Below, one piece after another: positions 54,800 to 63,415 of a stretch of DNA of 64,000 nucleotides. A model generated the notes under the pieces. That model saw nothing but the letters and a program-made list of their open reading frames with translations. It searched no databases and was not told the origin of the DNA. Numbering within the stretch: the stretch's first letter is position 1; the number at the start of each line of letters is the position of its first letter. Position numbers and translations under genes: made by a program. The DNA is taken from NCBI GenBank assembly GCA_027592275.1, contig JAQCKF010000001.1:124001-188000 (forward strand), read 5' to 3'. The stretch is from Pseudomonadota bacterium (GTDB lineage Bacteria; Pseudomonadota; Gammaproteobacteria; Pseudomonadales; Pseudohongiellaceae).

Positions 54800-55501
54800 C
54801 TAATTTTGATCGAGGCCTGCGAGAAATCTCTCCCCGCGCGGTAGGTAGTTATTGTCACTATCGAGAGAGAAAACCACGGAGTTTGAGCGGCCGATGATTT
54901 CTTCTCTGGGCACGAAACTGTACACACGACTGTCTGCGCTGTTATCGCGGTTGTCCCCCAGCACGAAGTATTGGCCTTCAGGCACTACGGCAGGTCCGTA
55001 GCTTCGAGCGGTTCGGCTGACGAAGCGGTTGGACAAGCGCGCTTGATGCGTCTTATCCGGGAGCTCTTCTAGAATGATAATGGAATCATCATCTGTGGAG
55101 AGAACCTCGTAATGAGCCGCCTCACCATTGATTACAAGGGCGTTGTTCTGCATGTAGATGGTGTCGCCAGGCACGCCGACAATGCGCTTAACAAGGCGCT
55201 TAGCAGCCTTCTTAGAGTCGATGATGACTACATCGCCGCCACTAGGATCGGAAAGCTGGCCTAGGGATATCTCGGTGAAGGGTATCTTTATGTCGTAGGC
55301 GAGCTTATTCACCCAGACCTTGTCGCCATCGAGTAGCGTAGGCTGCATAGAGGCGCCGGAGATAGAGCTCAAGTCGGCGATTGCGCTCTTGAAAAAGACG
55401 ATGCAGGTCAGCAATAGGAAAAATTGTCTATTTTCCTTCCAAAACAGATTCAGGTTGCTGACTAGACGTTCGGTAATACTGGCTTTATCTAGATCATTCA
55501 T
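54800..55501 (-). CDS. lepB: Signal peptidase I LepB
   Basis: Inner-membrane serine protease that removes signal peptides. One transmembrane helix (about 26-42) precedes the catalytic Ser51 in 'SGASMQPTLL'. The general base Lys105 is in 'VKRIVGVPGD', and 'VLGDNRDNSADSR' is the closing family box. At 233 aa it is a short, single-helix form compared with E. coli LepB (324 aa, two helices). The neighbours do not suggest a dedicated substrate. It is divergent from lhr. Confidence 0.92.
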   Translation of the reverse strand: MNDLDKASITERLVSNLNLFWKENRQFFLLLTCIVFFKSAIADLSSISGASMQPTLLDGDKVWVNKLAYDIKIPFTEISLGQLSDPSGGDVVIIDSKKAAKRLVKRIVGVPGDTIYMQNNALVINGEAAHYEVLSTDDDSIIILEELPDKTHQARLSNRFVSRTARSYGPAVVPEGQYFVLGDNRDNSADSRVYSFVPREEIIGRSNSVVFSLDSDNNYLPRGERFLAGLDQN

Positions 55502-55680
55502 TACTTCTACACCTTAGTGACCTCTAACCTAGCCTAGGTCCTCCAGGCATGTCAATTCGCTTGAGGCAGCTGGAGTTTGAGCGCTGATGAGTATGGAGGC
55601 TGAATGTTGGGTTCTTGCGTGTGTCCAAGCAGCTAGGGGTCTCATTACGACTATTGCAAACCTCGGGGGTCTTCATTAAC

Positions 55681-55696
55681 CTGTATGTCCGTACAG
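55681..55696 (+). promoter_or_regulatory. LexA/SOS-type operator upstream of lhr
   Basis: 'CTGTATGTCCGTACAG' matches the gammaproteobacterial LexA box CTGT-N8-ACAG exactly, and flanking 'TA' on the 3' side extends the match. It lies 24 nt before the ATG at 55720, where a repressor would block transcription. This supports the 55720 start over the ORF-track start at 55615, which would place the box inside the coding sequence. Confidence 0.7.
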
Positions 55697-55719
55697 TAAA
55701 TTGCTTACACGAATACATC

Positions 55720-58700
55720 ATGGCATTGACGCAATTCCATCCAGCTTCTCGCGATTGGTTTACCGCACAGTTTGGTGAGCCTACCCAGGCTCAGGCAGAG
55801 GCCTGGCCTGCGATCAAAGCTGGCCGTCACACGCTTATATCAGCCCCTACAGGCAGCGGTAAGACCCTCGCCGCGTTCTATGCGGCAATCGACGATTTGG
55901 TGGTCACAGGACTGAAGCGCCAGCTTAATCCCGGGGTGCAGATTCTCTATGTCTCGCCGCTTAAAGCGCTAAGCAACGATATTCACAAAAACCTAGAAAT
56001 ACCCCTCAAAGGCATCGCCGAAAACCTGAGGCTAAGCGGGCAGGGCCCAGTCGATATTAGGATCGCAGTTCGCACAGGCGATACCCTGGCGAGTGAGCGG
56101 CAAAAGATGGCCAAGCAGCCACCGCATATATTAGTTACTACGCCTGAATCCCTCTATCTGCTGCTGACCAGCGCCAGTGGGCGAGCCATTTTGGCAAATG
56201 TGTCTACTCTAATAATTGACGAGATTCATGCCATGCTTGGTGATAAGCGGGGCTCGCATCTGGCGCTTTCTATCGAGCGATTGCAAAGATTGGTGCTGCA
56301 GAATTCGGGACAAAGGCTGCAGCGTATTGGCCTCTCGGCAACGCAGCGGCCTATTGAAATGGTTGCCAAGTTTCTAGTCGGCAACAGCAACTATAGTGAT
56401 GAAGAGATCGACTGCAAGATCGTAGATGCGGGTTTCCGCCGACAGATGGATATCCGTCTCGAAGTGCCGGGCTCACCACTATCGGCGTTGATGAGCAACG
56501 AGGTTTGGGATGAACTCTATAAACGCTTAGTTGAGTTAATTTCGACTCATGGGACGACGTTAGTTTTTGTAAATACTAGACGGCTCTCCGAACGACTGGC
56601 ATTGGCTCTCTCGGAGCGCCTAGGCAAAGATGCAGTTTGCTCCCATCACGGTAGCATGAGTAAAGAGCTGCGCCATAATGCGGAGCAACGATTGAAGGCT
56701 GGGACGCTTTCAGTGTTAGTAGCGACTGCTTCTATGGAACTGGGCATCGACATCGGCTCAGTGGATTTGGTCGTGCAGTTTTCTTCACCGAAGAGCATAG
56801 CGAAATTTTTGCAACGAGTTGGTCGCAGCGGCCACTCAATCCACGGCATACCTAAGGGAATCCTTTTCCCGTTGACTCGCGACGACCTAGTTGAAAGCGC
56901 CGCACTGTTGCACAGCATTAGGCAGGGGCAGCTGGATTGCATCGTGATGCCTCAGAAGCCGCTGGATATTCTCTCCCAGCAAATCGTCGCCGAGGTTTCG
57001 TCACAAACCCACGACCAAGTAGGCCAGACAGGCGAACTCTTCGATCACTCCGAAGGCGGTTGGAGCGTAGATGAGCTCTTTGATTTGTTTCGCAATGCTT
57101 ATCCCTATCGAAACATGCAACGGGAAGAATTCGATACCACCGTTACGATGTTAGCCCAAGGCTATAGCACTAGGCGAGGACGTCGCGGTACACACTTACA
57201 CTTTGATGCGATAAACAATCGACTGCGCGCGAGACGAGGCGCAAACCTAATCGCGCTGACAAATGGGGGCGCCATCCCCGATATGTTCGACTATCAAGTC
57301 GTACTCGATCCCGAAGACATTGTCGTAGGTAGTCTAAATGAAGACTTCGCCCTTGAGGCACTTCCAGGGGATGTCTTCACACTGGGTACTCATAGTTGGC
57401 AGCTGTTACGCGTCGATGGGCTTAAGGTTCGAGTGCGCGATGCGCAAGGTATGCAACCCACGATACCTTTTTGGTTCGGAGAAGGACTTGGGAGAACACG
57501 AGAACTGTCCGAGGCTGTTTCAAATTTACGCGAAAAAATTGCCGATTTACTCATCAACGACTCTGCGAATGCGGCGGTGCAGTGGCTAGTGGATAACGCA
57601 TGCCTTCCCCGCGAGGGAGCGACGCAATTGGTAGAGTATTTGGCCGCTGGCATGCAAGCTCTTGGAGTGATGCCTACTCGTTCTTCCATTGTGATGGAGC
57701 GCTTCTTCGATGAAGTGGGTGACATGCATGTTGTTATTCATTCACCCTTTGGGAGTCGTATCAATCGCGGCTGGGGATTGGCCCTTCGGAAGCGCTTTTG
57801 TAAGTCTTTTAATTTCGAACTGCAGGCCGCCGCCAACGAAGACAGCATTGTTATTTCCTTAGGGTCTATTCATAGTTTCCCGCTCGATGATGTATTTAAG
57901 TATTTGCAATCCGCAACTGTTAGAGACGTGTTGGTGCAGGCATTACTCGATGCACCTATGTTTGAAGTCCGTTGGCGCTGGAATGCGACCCGCTCTCTCG
58001 CCATTCAGCGAAACCGAAACGGCAAGCGAGTGCCTCCTCAATTTCAGCGTATGGATGCTGAGGACCTGGTGGCGCATGTATTTCCGGATCAGATTGCCTG
58101 TGCAGAAAACATAACTGGTCGGCGCGAAGTGCCCGAACATCCGCTTATCGATCAGACTATACATGATTGTCTGACCGAGGCCATGGACATCGATGAACTC
58201 ACCGAACTCATAGCCGATATCGAACAAGATAAGCTGACGCTAATTGCTAAAGATTTACGGGAGCCTTCTCCGTTCGCACAGGAAATTATAAATGCTCGGC
58301 CTTATGCCTTCCTCGATGATGCGCCGTTTGAAGAACGCCGCACCAATGCAATTCGCAATAGGAGTTGGGCCGACCCAGGTGAGGCGAAAGATTTTAGTGT
58401 GTTAGATGAGGAGGCGATCGCTCGCGTTAAAGATGAGGCCTGGCCCTATATAAACAATGTAGAAGAGATGCACGATGGCCTTTTTAGTCTCGCTTATATG
58501 AGCAAGCAAGAATTTGAGGGTAACAAGGATTATCAGCGCTGGAATCAAGTTCTGCTCGATAGCGGGCGCATTCTGAATTTGTCGCAACTGCCCAACGAAT
58601 TATGGATAGCCACAGAGAAACTAGGATGCTTCATGGCAATATATCCTGAGTTGGAGCAGTTGAGGGCATCGCCACACATTCCTAGCTTTGTGTTCGAGCA

Positions 58701-60240
58701 AAAGTGGGATCCGGTGGATGCACTTCGCGAGATAGTGAGGGCGCGGCTCGAATGTTTAGGACCCGTACAAGCACAGCAACTCGCGAACGAGCTAGCCGTC
58801 GAAGTCACCGCAGTAGATCTGGCCTTGATAGCGTTGGAAGTAGAGGGTTTTGCCTTTCAGGGCCAGTTCACTCAAGCGGCATGCAAGCATCAAGCTGGTG
58901 AGTGTGTTGCCGTCGAGTGGTGCGAAAGAAGGCTGTTGCAGCGAGTACATCGCTACACAATCGATGCACACCGATCGAGCATTAAGCCAGTATCGCTACA
59001 GACCTATACTGAATTTCTTTTCGATACTCATCAGCTGGTTGCCATAGCTGACCCAGCAGCGAATTTATCTTTGATTAAAGAGCCGGCACTTGATGGCAAA
59101 ACGCGCGTGCAGAACACTTTGGGCCTGTTAGACGGCATAGCTGCACCAGCGGCGAGCTGGGAGGCTGACCTTTACCCAGTGAGAGTTGCTGACTATGACC
59201 CTAGCTGGCTGGATACGATGTGCATCAGCGGCAAAATTGTATGGGGCCGCTACTGCCTACCGAAACATTCACAGCGAAAGCAGCGCAGCAGCGATGGGCC
59301 CAAGTCCAGCTCCTCGGGGCCTATAAAGTCGACGCCTATATCGATTGTCAGTCGCGCGAACCTGGATATTTTCAAGGCACTTTCGGCCGCTGCATGTAAT
59401 ACAGAGGAGGCATTGCCACTCAGCGAGCTCGGTAAGAAGATTGAATCTGATCTGGCTAAGAATGGTGCAAGCTTCTTCGATCAGATTCAGCAACGAACAG
59501 GCTTGCTTAGGGCGCAGCTCGAGCTAGGCCTCGCCGAACTTGTTTTGATGGCTAGGATAACTAGCGATAGCTTTACCGGATTACGTGCGCTGCTAACCCC
59601 GAATAAGAAGAAGCCAAGTGCGCATAAAAGGCGAGGCCGCCGGGCCATGTTTGGCGTTGAAGACGCGGGCAGATGGAGCCTGTTGGAAACAGACAAGGGG
59701 CTAGGTCAGCCTCAAACGAATAGTCGGCACTGGCATGTTCTCGATGAAGAACAACTAGAGAGACTTATCGGGATCTATTTGCAGCGCTGGGGGGCCATAT
59801 TCCGCGGCGTGCTGGAGAGAGAGTTGTTTTCGCCGCCGTGGCGCGTTTTGCTAACGGCACTGCGTAAAATGGAGCTACGTGGGACTATTCGTGGTGGCCG
59901 GTTTGTAGCAGGTGTTAGCGGCGAGCAGTTCGCTTATCCTGAAACGGTGGATGTTCTGCGTAAGTTCAAGAAACAAGTCGATTCGAACAAGCTTAGATAC
60001 TTCAGTCTCTCAGCAGTAGATCCGCTAAACCTTTTAAATCTAATTCTTCCTAACCGTAAACTATCGAGACTGAGTAAGAACCGAGTGCTCTACGAGAATG
60101 GAATTCCTATAGCCGTATTGGAATCTGGCAAAGTAATATTTCTGAAAGAAACTGAAGCAGCCCAAGAATGGAACTTGCAGCAGGCATTGATCAAGAAGAA
60201 TTTTCCAGCAAGACTGCGAAGTTATCTCGGCACTCACTAG
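55720..60240 (+). CDS. lhr: Large ATP-dependent helicase Lhr
   Basis: Superfamily 2 DNA helicase Lhr (1506 aa from this start), linked to DNA repair. The RecA-like core shows the Q-motif region 'FGEPTQAQAEAW', Walker A 'APTGSGKT', DEAH-like 'IIDEIHAML', 'LSATQRP' and motif VI 'QRVGRSGH'. The winged-helix and Lhr-specific C-terminal regions follow, with 'PFGSRINRGWGLALRKRF' and 'WHVLDEEQLERLIG'. A length near 1500 aa is usual for proteobacterial Lhr. The probable LexA box suggests SOS induction (inference). Confidence 0.93.
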   Translation: MALTQFHPASRDWFTAQFGEPTQAQAEAWPAIKAGRHTLISAPTGSGKTLAAFYAAIDDLVVTGLKRQLNPGVQILYVSPLKALSNDIHKNLEIPLKGIAENLRLSGQGPVDIRIAVRTGDTLASERQKMAKQPPHILVTTPESLYLLLTSASGRAILANVSTLIIDEIHAMLGDKRGSHLALSIERLQRLVLQNSGQRLQRIGLSATQRPIEMVAKFLVGNSNYSDEEIDCKIVDAGFRRQMDIRLEVPGSPLSALMSNEVWDELYKRLVELISTHGTTLVFVNTRRLSERLALALSERLGKDAVCSHHGSMSKELRHNAEQRLKAGTLSVLVATASMELGIDIGSVDLVVQFSSPKSIAKFLQRVGRSGHSIHGIPKGILFPLTRDDLVESAALLHSIRQGQLDCIVMPQKPLDILSQQIVAEVSSQTHDQVGQTGELFDHSEGGWSVDELFDLFRNAYPYRNMQREEFDTTVTMLAQGYSTRRGRRGTHLHFDAINNRLRARRGANLIALTNGGAIPDMFDYQVVLDPEDIVVGSLNEDFALEALPGDVFTLGTHSWQLLRVDGLKVRVRDAQGMQPTIPFWFGEGLGRTRELSEAVSNLREKIADLLINDSANAAVQWLVDNACLPREGATQLVEYLAAGMQALGVMPTRSSIVMERFFDEVGDMHVVIHSPFGSRINRGWGLALRKRFCKSFNFELQAAANEDSIVISLGSIHSFPLDDVFKYLQSATVRDVLVQALLDAPMFEVRWRWNATRSLAIQRNRNGKRVPPQFQRMDAEDLVAHVFPDQIACAENITGRREVPEHPLIDQTIHDCLTEAMDIDELTELIADIEQDKLTLIAKDLREPSPFAQEIINARPYAFLDDAPFEERRTNAIRNRSWADPGEAKDFSVLDEEAIARVKDEAWPYINNVEEMHDGLFSLAYMSKQEFEGNKDYQRWNQVLLDSGRILNLSQLPNELWIATEKLGCFMAIYPELEQLRASPHIPSFVFEQKWDPVDALREIVRARLECLGPVQAQQLANELAVEVTAVDLALIALEVEGFAFQGQFTQAACKHQAGECVAVEWCERRLLQRVHRYTIDAHRSSIKPVSLQTYTEFLFDTHQLVAIADPAANLSLIKEPALDGKTRVQNTLGLLDGIAAPAASWEADLYPVRVADYDPSWLDTMCISGKIVWGRYCLPKHSQRKQRSSDGPKSSSSGPIKSTPISIVSRANLDIFKALSAAACNTEEALPLSELGKKIESDLAKNGASFFDQIQQRTGLLRAQLELGLAELVLMARITSDSFTGLRALLTPNKKKPSAHKRRGRRAMFGVEDAGRWSLLETDKGLGQPQTNSRHWHVLDEEQLERLIGIYLQRWGAIFRGVLERELFSPPWRVLLTALRKMELRGTIRGGRFVAGVSGEQFAYPETVDVLRKFKKQVDSNKLRYFSLSAVDPLNLLNLILPNRKLSRLSKNRVLYENGIPIAVLESGKVIFLKETEAAQEWNLQQALIKKNFPARLRSYLGTH

Positions 60241-60264
60241 CTGTGCACACAATTATTTTTTCCC

Positions 60265-60305
60265 TAAAAAGAAAATCCCGTTATCACTGAACGCGATAAC
60301 GGGAT
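60265..60305 (-). terminator. Intrinsic terminator on the minus strand
   Basis: A perfect 11-bp inverted repeat, 'ATCCCGTTATC' and 'GATAACGGGAT', encloses a 9-nt loop. On the minus strand it is followed by 'TTTCTTTTT', a proper U-tract. On the plus strand no U-tract follows, so it is oriented for a transcript coming from 60.3-60.5 kb on the minus strand and not primarily for lhr. Confidence 0.78.
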
Positions 60306-60404
60306 CTACTTCTTACTGGTAGCAAAGGAATCGCGAACTAGTATCGACGATGCCTCTCCAATTACCCGACCAAGTATTTAACTGCCTACTTAGATAAAGT
60401 AACT

Positions 60405-60452
60405 GGAGGCTCCCTTAATAGATTGATAATTGATGGGATCACCTCCTTTTTT
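60405..60452 (+). terminator. Plus-strand hairpin with T6, possible lhr terminator
   Basis: 'GGAGG C TCCC' pairs with 'GGGA TCA CCTCC' across a 20-nt loop and is followed by TTTTTT. It could end lhr transcription about 200 nt after the stop. On the minus strand the same stem hides the extended ribosome-binding-like sequence of the candidate RNA. The large loop and internal mismatch lower confidence in termination. Confidence 0.4.
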
Positions 60453-60520
60453 GATGCCAGGGTAGCCAAGTATTGTTAGCGAATTCCCCCCGTTAGAACT
60501 ACTAACAAAAGCCTGATGAT

Positions 60521-60549
60521 TTTATATAACACAATCCCTGCACTGTAAA
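60521..60549 (-). promoter_or_regulatory. Sigma-70-like promoter of the candidate small RNA
   Basis: On the minus strand TTTACA (-35) and TATAAA (-10) are separated by exactly 17 nt, each one or two bases from consensus. Transcription would start near 60514 and run into the structured region. The remaining 60550-60825 is AT-rich upstream sequence of the PilZ gene in which I see no other gene. Confidence 0.65.
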
Positions 60550-60825
60550 GTGGCATAGCGAATAATCGGCAGGCAAATGGTCGGCTGTTGGGGAAAATCC
60601 TCTGAAATTTAATTAAGAAGGCTCGGAACTTTATCAAAATCAATCTGATCAATTCATATGTTCGTATGTATTAAGTAGGTAATTGATTCAGATGGCGTGT
60701 AGAATTGCGCGCCAGATCACATAGTGGGACGATTAATCAATAACCACAAATTCAATTGGATTCACAAGTGACTTACACTTAGCATTGAATTCTCGCTAGA
60801 GAAGAAGTAGCGCGAGTATGAATTT

Positions 60826-61149
60826 ATGATGGAAAGAAGACGACATAAACGGGTAGATGTGGAATTCTGGGCAAACCTTAGCCACCCACTATTGGGCACT
60901 ACCACCTGTGATATCCAGGACATGTCTATTAGTGGAGTATCAATAAAACTAGACGAAGACTTAAAATTTTTCGTTATGATGGAATTGGATGTAAAAATTC
61001 GCGGTGAAGGCTGGGACGAGTCCATGCCTGCACTACCTGTCCAGGTGACGCGTGTAGACAAGTGCAATATCGGCCTGCAGTTCATCGAGAGTTGCGAAGA
61101 AATTTGGGCTCCCCCAGAAGATGGCCTCAATTTTTTGCAGACAATTTAG
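60826..61149 (+). CDS. Single-domain PilZ protein (c-di-GMP receptor)
   Basis: A 107-residue stand-alone PilZ domain. The N-terminal 'RRRHKR' gives the RxxxR motif and 'DMSISG' (32-37) gives (D/N)xSxxG, the two c-di-GMP-contacting elements, both intact. The rest is a beta-barrel ('VQVTRVDKCNIGLQFI'). Either of two adjacent ATGs could start it. It probably acts as a small cytoplasmic adaptor; the partner is unknown. It is convergent with the DUF6164-like gene. Confidence 0.88.
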   Translation: MMERRRHKRVDVEFWANLSHPLLGTTTCDIQDMSISGVSIKLDEDLKFFVMMELDVKIRGEGWDESMPALPVQVTRVDKCNIGLQFIESCEEIWAPPEDGLNFLQTI

Positions 61150-61204
61150 ACCTCCCGCTAAATTTCGCGAGTACCGATGAGCGGGATGAATTTGGTGAGC
61201 TGGC

Positions 61205-61232
61205 CTAGCTATGTAACTAGTTACATAGCTAG
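61205..61232. repeat. 28-bp perfect palindrome
   Basis: 'CTAGCTATGTAACT' is followed directly by its exact reverse complement. It lies between the convergent pilZ-type and DUF6164-like genes. A second inverted repeat, CCCGCT ... AGCGGG, lies about 50 nt before it. There is no T-tract, so it is a poor classical terminator but could form a cruciform, a hairpin or a protein site. Confidence 0.85.
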
Positions 61233-61259
61233 TTACTGAAGCGGCTCTCGAGAAGCAGC

Positions 61260-61619
61260 TCAGAAGAATACAAAGACCCGCATGTAAATAATTAGTATGA
61301 CGACAATTATCACTGAAAAGGCGATAAACCGGAGTGGATTTTCTGTAAAGCTGTGCCAAACAGTTTTCGCTTCGCCGTTCGCTCTGCTGGATTGATACTC
61401 TTTGCGTAATCGCTGGGTACGCTCAATCTGATATTCATCGATCAATTGCCGCGTTAATTCGAATTTCTCAGACTCATGTATCCAAATAGCGGGTAACGAA
61501 ATTCCCCAGTTACCTGCCGAAGTTTCGAAGTAGGCAATGTCATTGCCTTCCAAAAGCTCGCGTATATCCTGAGCTTCATCAATGGGAACGTTACGCAGTC
61601 TGAATACTAATTTTGACAT
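61260..61619 (-). CDS. DUF6164-like small membrane protein
   Basis: A 119-residue protein with a soluble N-terminal ferredoxin-like half ('LVFRLRNVPIDEAQDIRELL', 'FETSAGNWGISLPAIWI') similar to signal-transducing PII-like or DUF6164 proteins. One C-terminal transmembrane helix follows ('FIAFSVIIVVILIIYMRVFV'). The family name is recalled from pattern, not from a search. Function is unknown. It reads toward the PilZ gene. Confidence 0.68.
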   Translation of the reverse strand: MSKLVFRLRNVPIDEAQDIRELLEGNDIAYFETSAGNWGISLPAIWIHESEKFELTRQLIDEYQIERTQRLRKEYQSSRANGEAKTVWHSFTENPLRFIAFSVIIVVILIIYMRVFVFF

Positions 61620-61790
61620 AATGGGTTTGTCGGCTTGCGCCTTGATTCGCTTTTACGCTAATTGCGGGCATGCTACCTTTAACCCATAGTCGTGTAAAAT
61701 CTTAGAGCAAATATCTGAATAGATCGCTAATGCAAGTCGCGCAATGGGCATGGCCTGAGAAGTATTAGCTATTAGTAAGAGGAAGTAGAG

Positions 61791-62675
61791 ATGCAAAAAT
61801 CAGTGGGGTCGATTCTTCGAACTTGTGCAGTTTCCGTGTGTGTGGCCCTAATTGGTATTGCACAGGCGAGTGCAGATACATCCGTCTGGTCAGTACGATC
61901 TGGTGACAACGTCATTTATCTCGGCGGAACGGTGCATTTATTGCGACCTAGCGATTACCCGCTGCCAGATGAATTTGAAGAGGCCTATCAGGCAAGCTCT
62001 GAGTTGTACTTCGAGACAGATATCGCATCGATGAGCGACTTATCGACGCAAGCCCAAATGTTGCAGCAGCTTACTTATGGCGATGAGAGGTCATTGCGTA
62101 CTGTCTTGAGTGACGAGGCCTACACAGCTCTTTCTGCCTACACGCAGACGGCAGGACTGCCAATAGCCATGCTCGAAAAATTCAAACCCGGACTTCTCAT
62201 AAGCACGCTGCAGATCCTTGTATTTCAGAGCATGGGCTTTACCCCTCAAGGAGTGGATGCGTTCTTCCACACTCGGGCACTGAGTGATGGAAAAGCAGAA
62301 GGGCAATTGGAGACAGTGCAGGAACAAATAGGATTTATCGCGGCAATGGGCGAGGGCAACGAGAGCGAATTCATCCTTCTCTCCTTAAGAGATCTTGCAG
62401 AAACGGGCGACGTTATCGACGGAATGATCGGTGCCTGGCGCTCGGGTGATGCTAAGGGCTTGTCCGAGCTATTCGTGGAAGATATGAAGGTAGAAGCACC
62501 CGCCCTCTATGACACCCTATTATTACAAAGAAACCTCAAATGGGTTCCCCAGATCGATAAGATGCTACAAGACGCGGACACGGAGTTTGTTCTGGTCGGA
62601 GCGGCTCATATTGTAGGCGAGAACGGGTTGCTAGACTTGCTCTCGCAGCAGGGCTACGAGATTAATCAGCTATAG
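61791..62675 (+). CDS. TraB/GumN family protein
   Basis: A 294-residue exported protein with a signal peptide ending near 'AQASAD'. 'SVWSVRSGDNVIYLGGTVHLL' has the conserved GTxH, 'ELYFETDI' the Glu, and 'EFVLVGAAHIVGENGLLDLL' the C-terminal GxxH of the TraB/GumN (PF01963-type) fold, related to the Tiki proteases. 'GVDAFFHTRA' is also conserved. Probably a periplasmic metal-dependent hydrolase; the substrate is unknown. Confidence 0.85.
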   Translation: MQKSVGSILRTCAVSVCVALIGIAQASADTSVWSVRSGDNVIYLGGTVHLLRPSDYPLPDEFEEAYQASSELYFETDIASMSDLSTQAQMLQQLTYGDERSLRTVLSDEAYTALSAYTQTAGLPIAMLEKFKPGLLISTLQILVFQSMGFTPQGVDAFFHTRALSDGKAEGQLETVQEQIGFIAAMGEGNESEFILLSLRDLAETGDVIDGMIGAWRSGDAKGLSELFVEDMKVEAPALYDTLLLQRNLKWVPQIDKMLQDADTEFVLVGAAHIVGENGLLDLLSQQGYEINQL

Positions 62676-62764
62676 CTCTCGGACAGGACAAAGCGAAGTA
62701 CGTAGAGGAGTCACGCAAAGACAATGAACATCTGCTCAGAATCTCTGCGCTGCAACAGCAAGTC

Positions 62765-62941
62765 TCAAGAGCTGGTTTTGTGGCTAAGCACTATCTGTCT
62801 TGGGCCACTGGTCGAAGTTTGACCACTAACACCAGAAGGGATTTCTTGAACTTTACCGCCAGACTTTAAGAATGCGTCTACGTGTAGTGCTAGATCTGCG
62901 CGATTACTTACAGCCGCGTCTTTTTTTGATTTATTTGCCAT
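62765..62941 (-). CDS. Small SutA-like protein, 58 aa
   Basis: Not in the ORF track because of size. The product begins 'MANKSKKDAAVSNR' and has 'LHVDAFLKSGGKVQEIPSGV', which resembles the C-terminal 'FLxSGGKVQxI' part of the RNA-polymerase-associated regulator SutA of Pseudomonas. The acidic N-terminal region of SutA is absent. A weak purine-rich site ('AGAGAAAG') precedes the ATG. It lies between GumN (convergent) and the XRE regulator on the same strand. Regulatory function is inferred. Confidence 0.6.
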   Translation of the reverse strand: MANKSKKDAAVSNRADLALHVDAFLKSGGKVQEIPSGVSGQTSTSGPRQIVLSHKTSS

Positions 62942-63106
62942 GCTTAACTTTCTCTAATTCCACAAAAGCCGGAAATTATACACCATTTCAGCACTTTCGG
63001 CCACATGGCGGGATGAGGGCAATTTCTATCTAGTGCTGAGGCCTGAGCAGATCCGTGAATCCGAGCCTGCTTGTTGCGCATGCCAATCTAGATTGGGTTC
63101 AGCGGG

Positions 63107-63415
63107 TTAGCGAGACTTCGATCCCAGCCTTTTTCGAGGGCGAACATAGAATTCCGAGTAATAATCTTCAGGGATTTCACCTACCAGCTCATCTAGAGAG
63201 GTCTTGTAAATGACCTTCATCTTAGCCAGCAATTCGAGGTCTAAATGGCAGCCATAATTGCGCATAGTTTCAATATCTTCTAGCTGCTTGCGAGACACAC
63301 CCAGTAGTCGTGCGCCCTCATTCATAGAGTAGCCAGCGTTCAATCGGAGTTGTCTAACATTCTTTTTTACAGAGACAGTGATTGGTGAAAATTTGGAAAA
63401 TTGGACCTGATTCAT
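63107..63415 (-). CDS. XRE-type helix-turn-helix regulator
   Basis: A 102-residue protein with a Cro/CI-type helix-turn-helix: 'VRQLRLNAGYSMNEGARLLGVSRKQLEDIE' (about 20-49) is the DNA-binding part and 'LAKMKVIYKTSLDELVG' closes the domain. The last roughly 20 residues are basic. No effector domain is present. Its target is unknown. The 241-nt gap between it and the edge gene is AT-rich and shows no further gene I would support. Confidence 0.8.
   Translation of the reverse strand: MNQVQFSKFSPITVSVKKNVRQLRLNAGYSMNEGARLLGVSRKQLEDIETMRNYGCHLDLELLAKMKVIYKTSLDELVGEIPEDYYSEFYVRPRKRLGSKSR

Larger units (their letters stand above)
60265..60514 (-). ncRNA. Candidate structured small RNA (about 250 nt), unassigned
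   Basis: The 585-nt gap after lhr holds a transcription unit on the minus strand: a strong sigma-70-like promoter, about 250 nt without a convincing ORF, and an intrinsic terminator. Predicted stems are TTGTTAG/CTAACAA, CCAGTTAC/GTAATTGG (one G-U pair), inside it CTAAGTA/TACTTGG, and ATCG-CGA/TCG-CGAT. A single-strand purine run leads into 'AAGGAGGTGATCC', a 13-nt full complement of the conserved 16S rRNA 3' end. No ATG, GTG or TTG follows that site at normal spacing. I do not recognise an Rfam family. Ends are inferred from promoter and terminator. Confidence 0.6.

Noticed and set aside
55615-55719. Longer N-terminus of Lhr
   Set aside because: It contains the LexA-type operator and lacks similarity to the Lhr start.
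60396-60452. GTG-started 18-codon frame in the candidate RNA
   Set aside because: The GTG lies inside the ribosome-binding-like sequence itself, leaving no usable spacing. Recorded only as a remote option.
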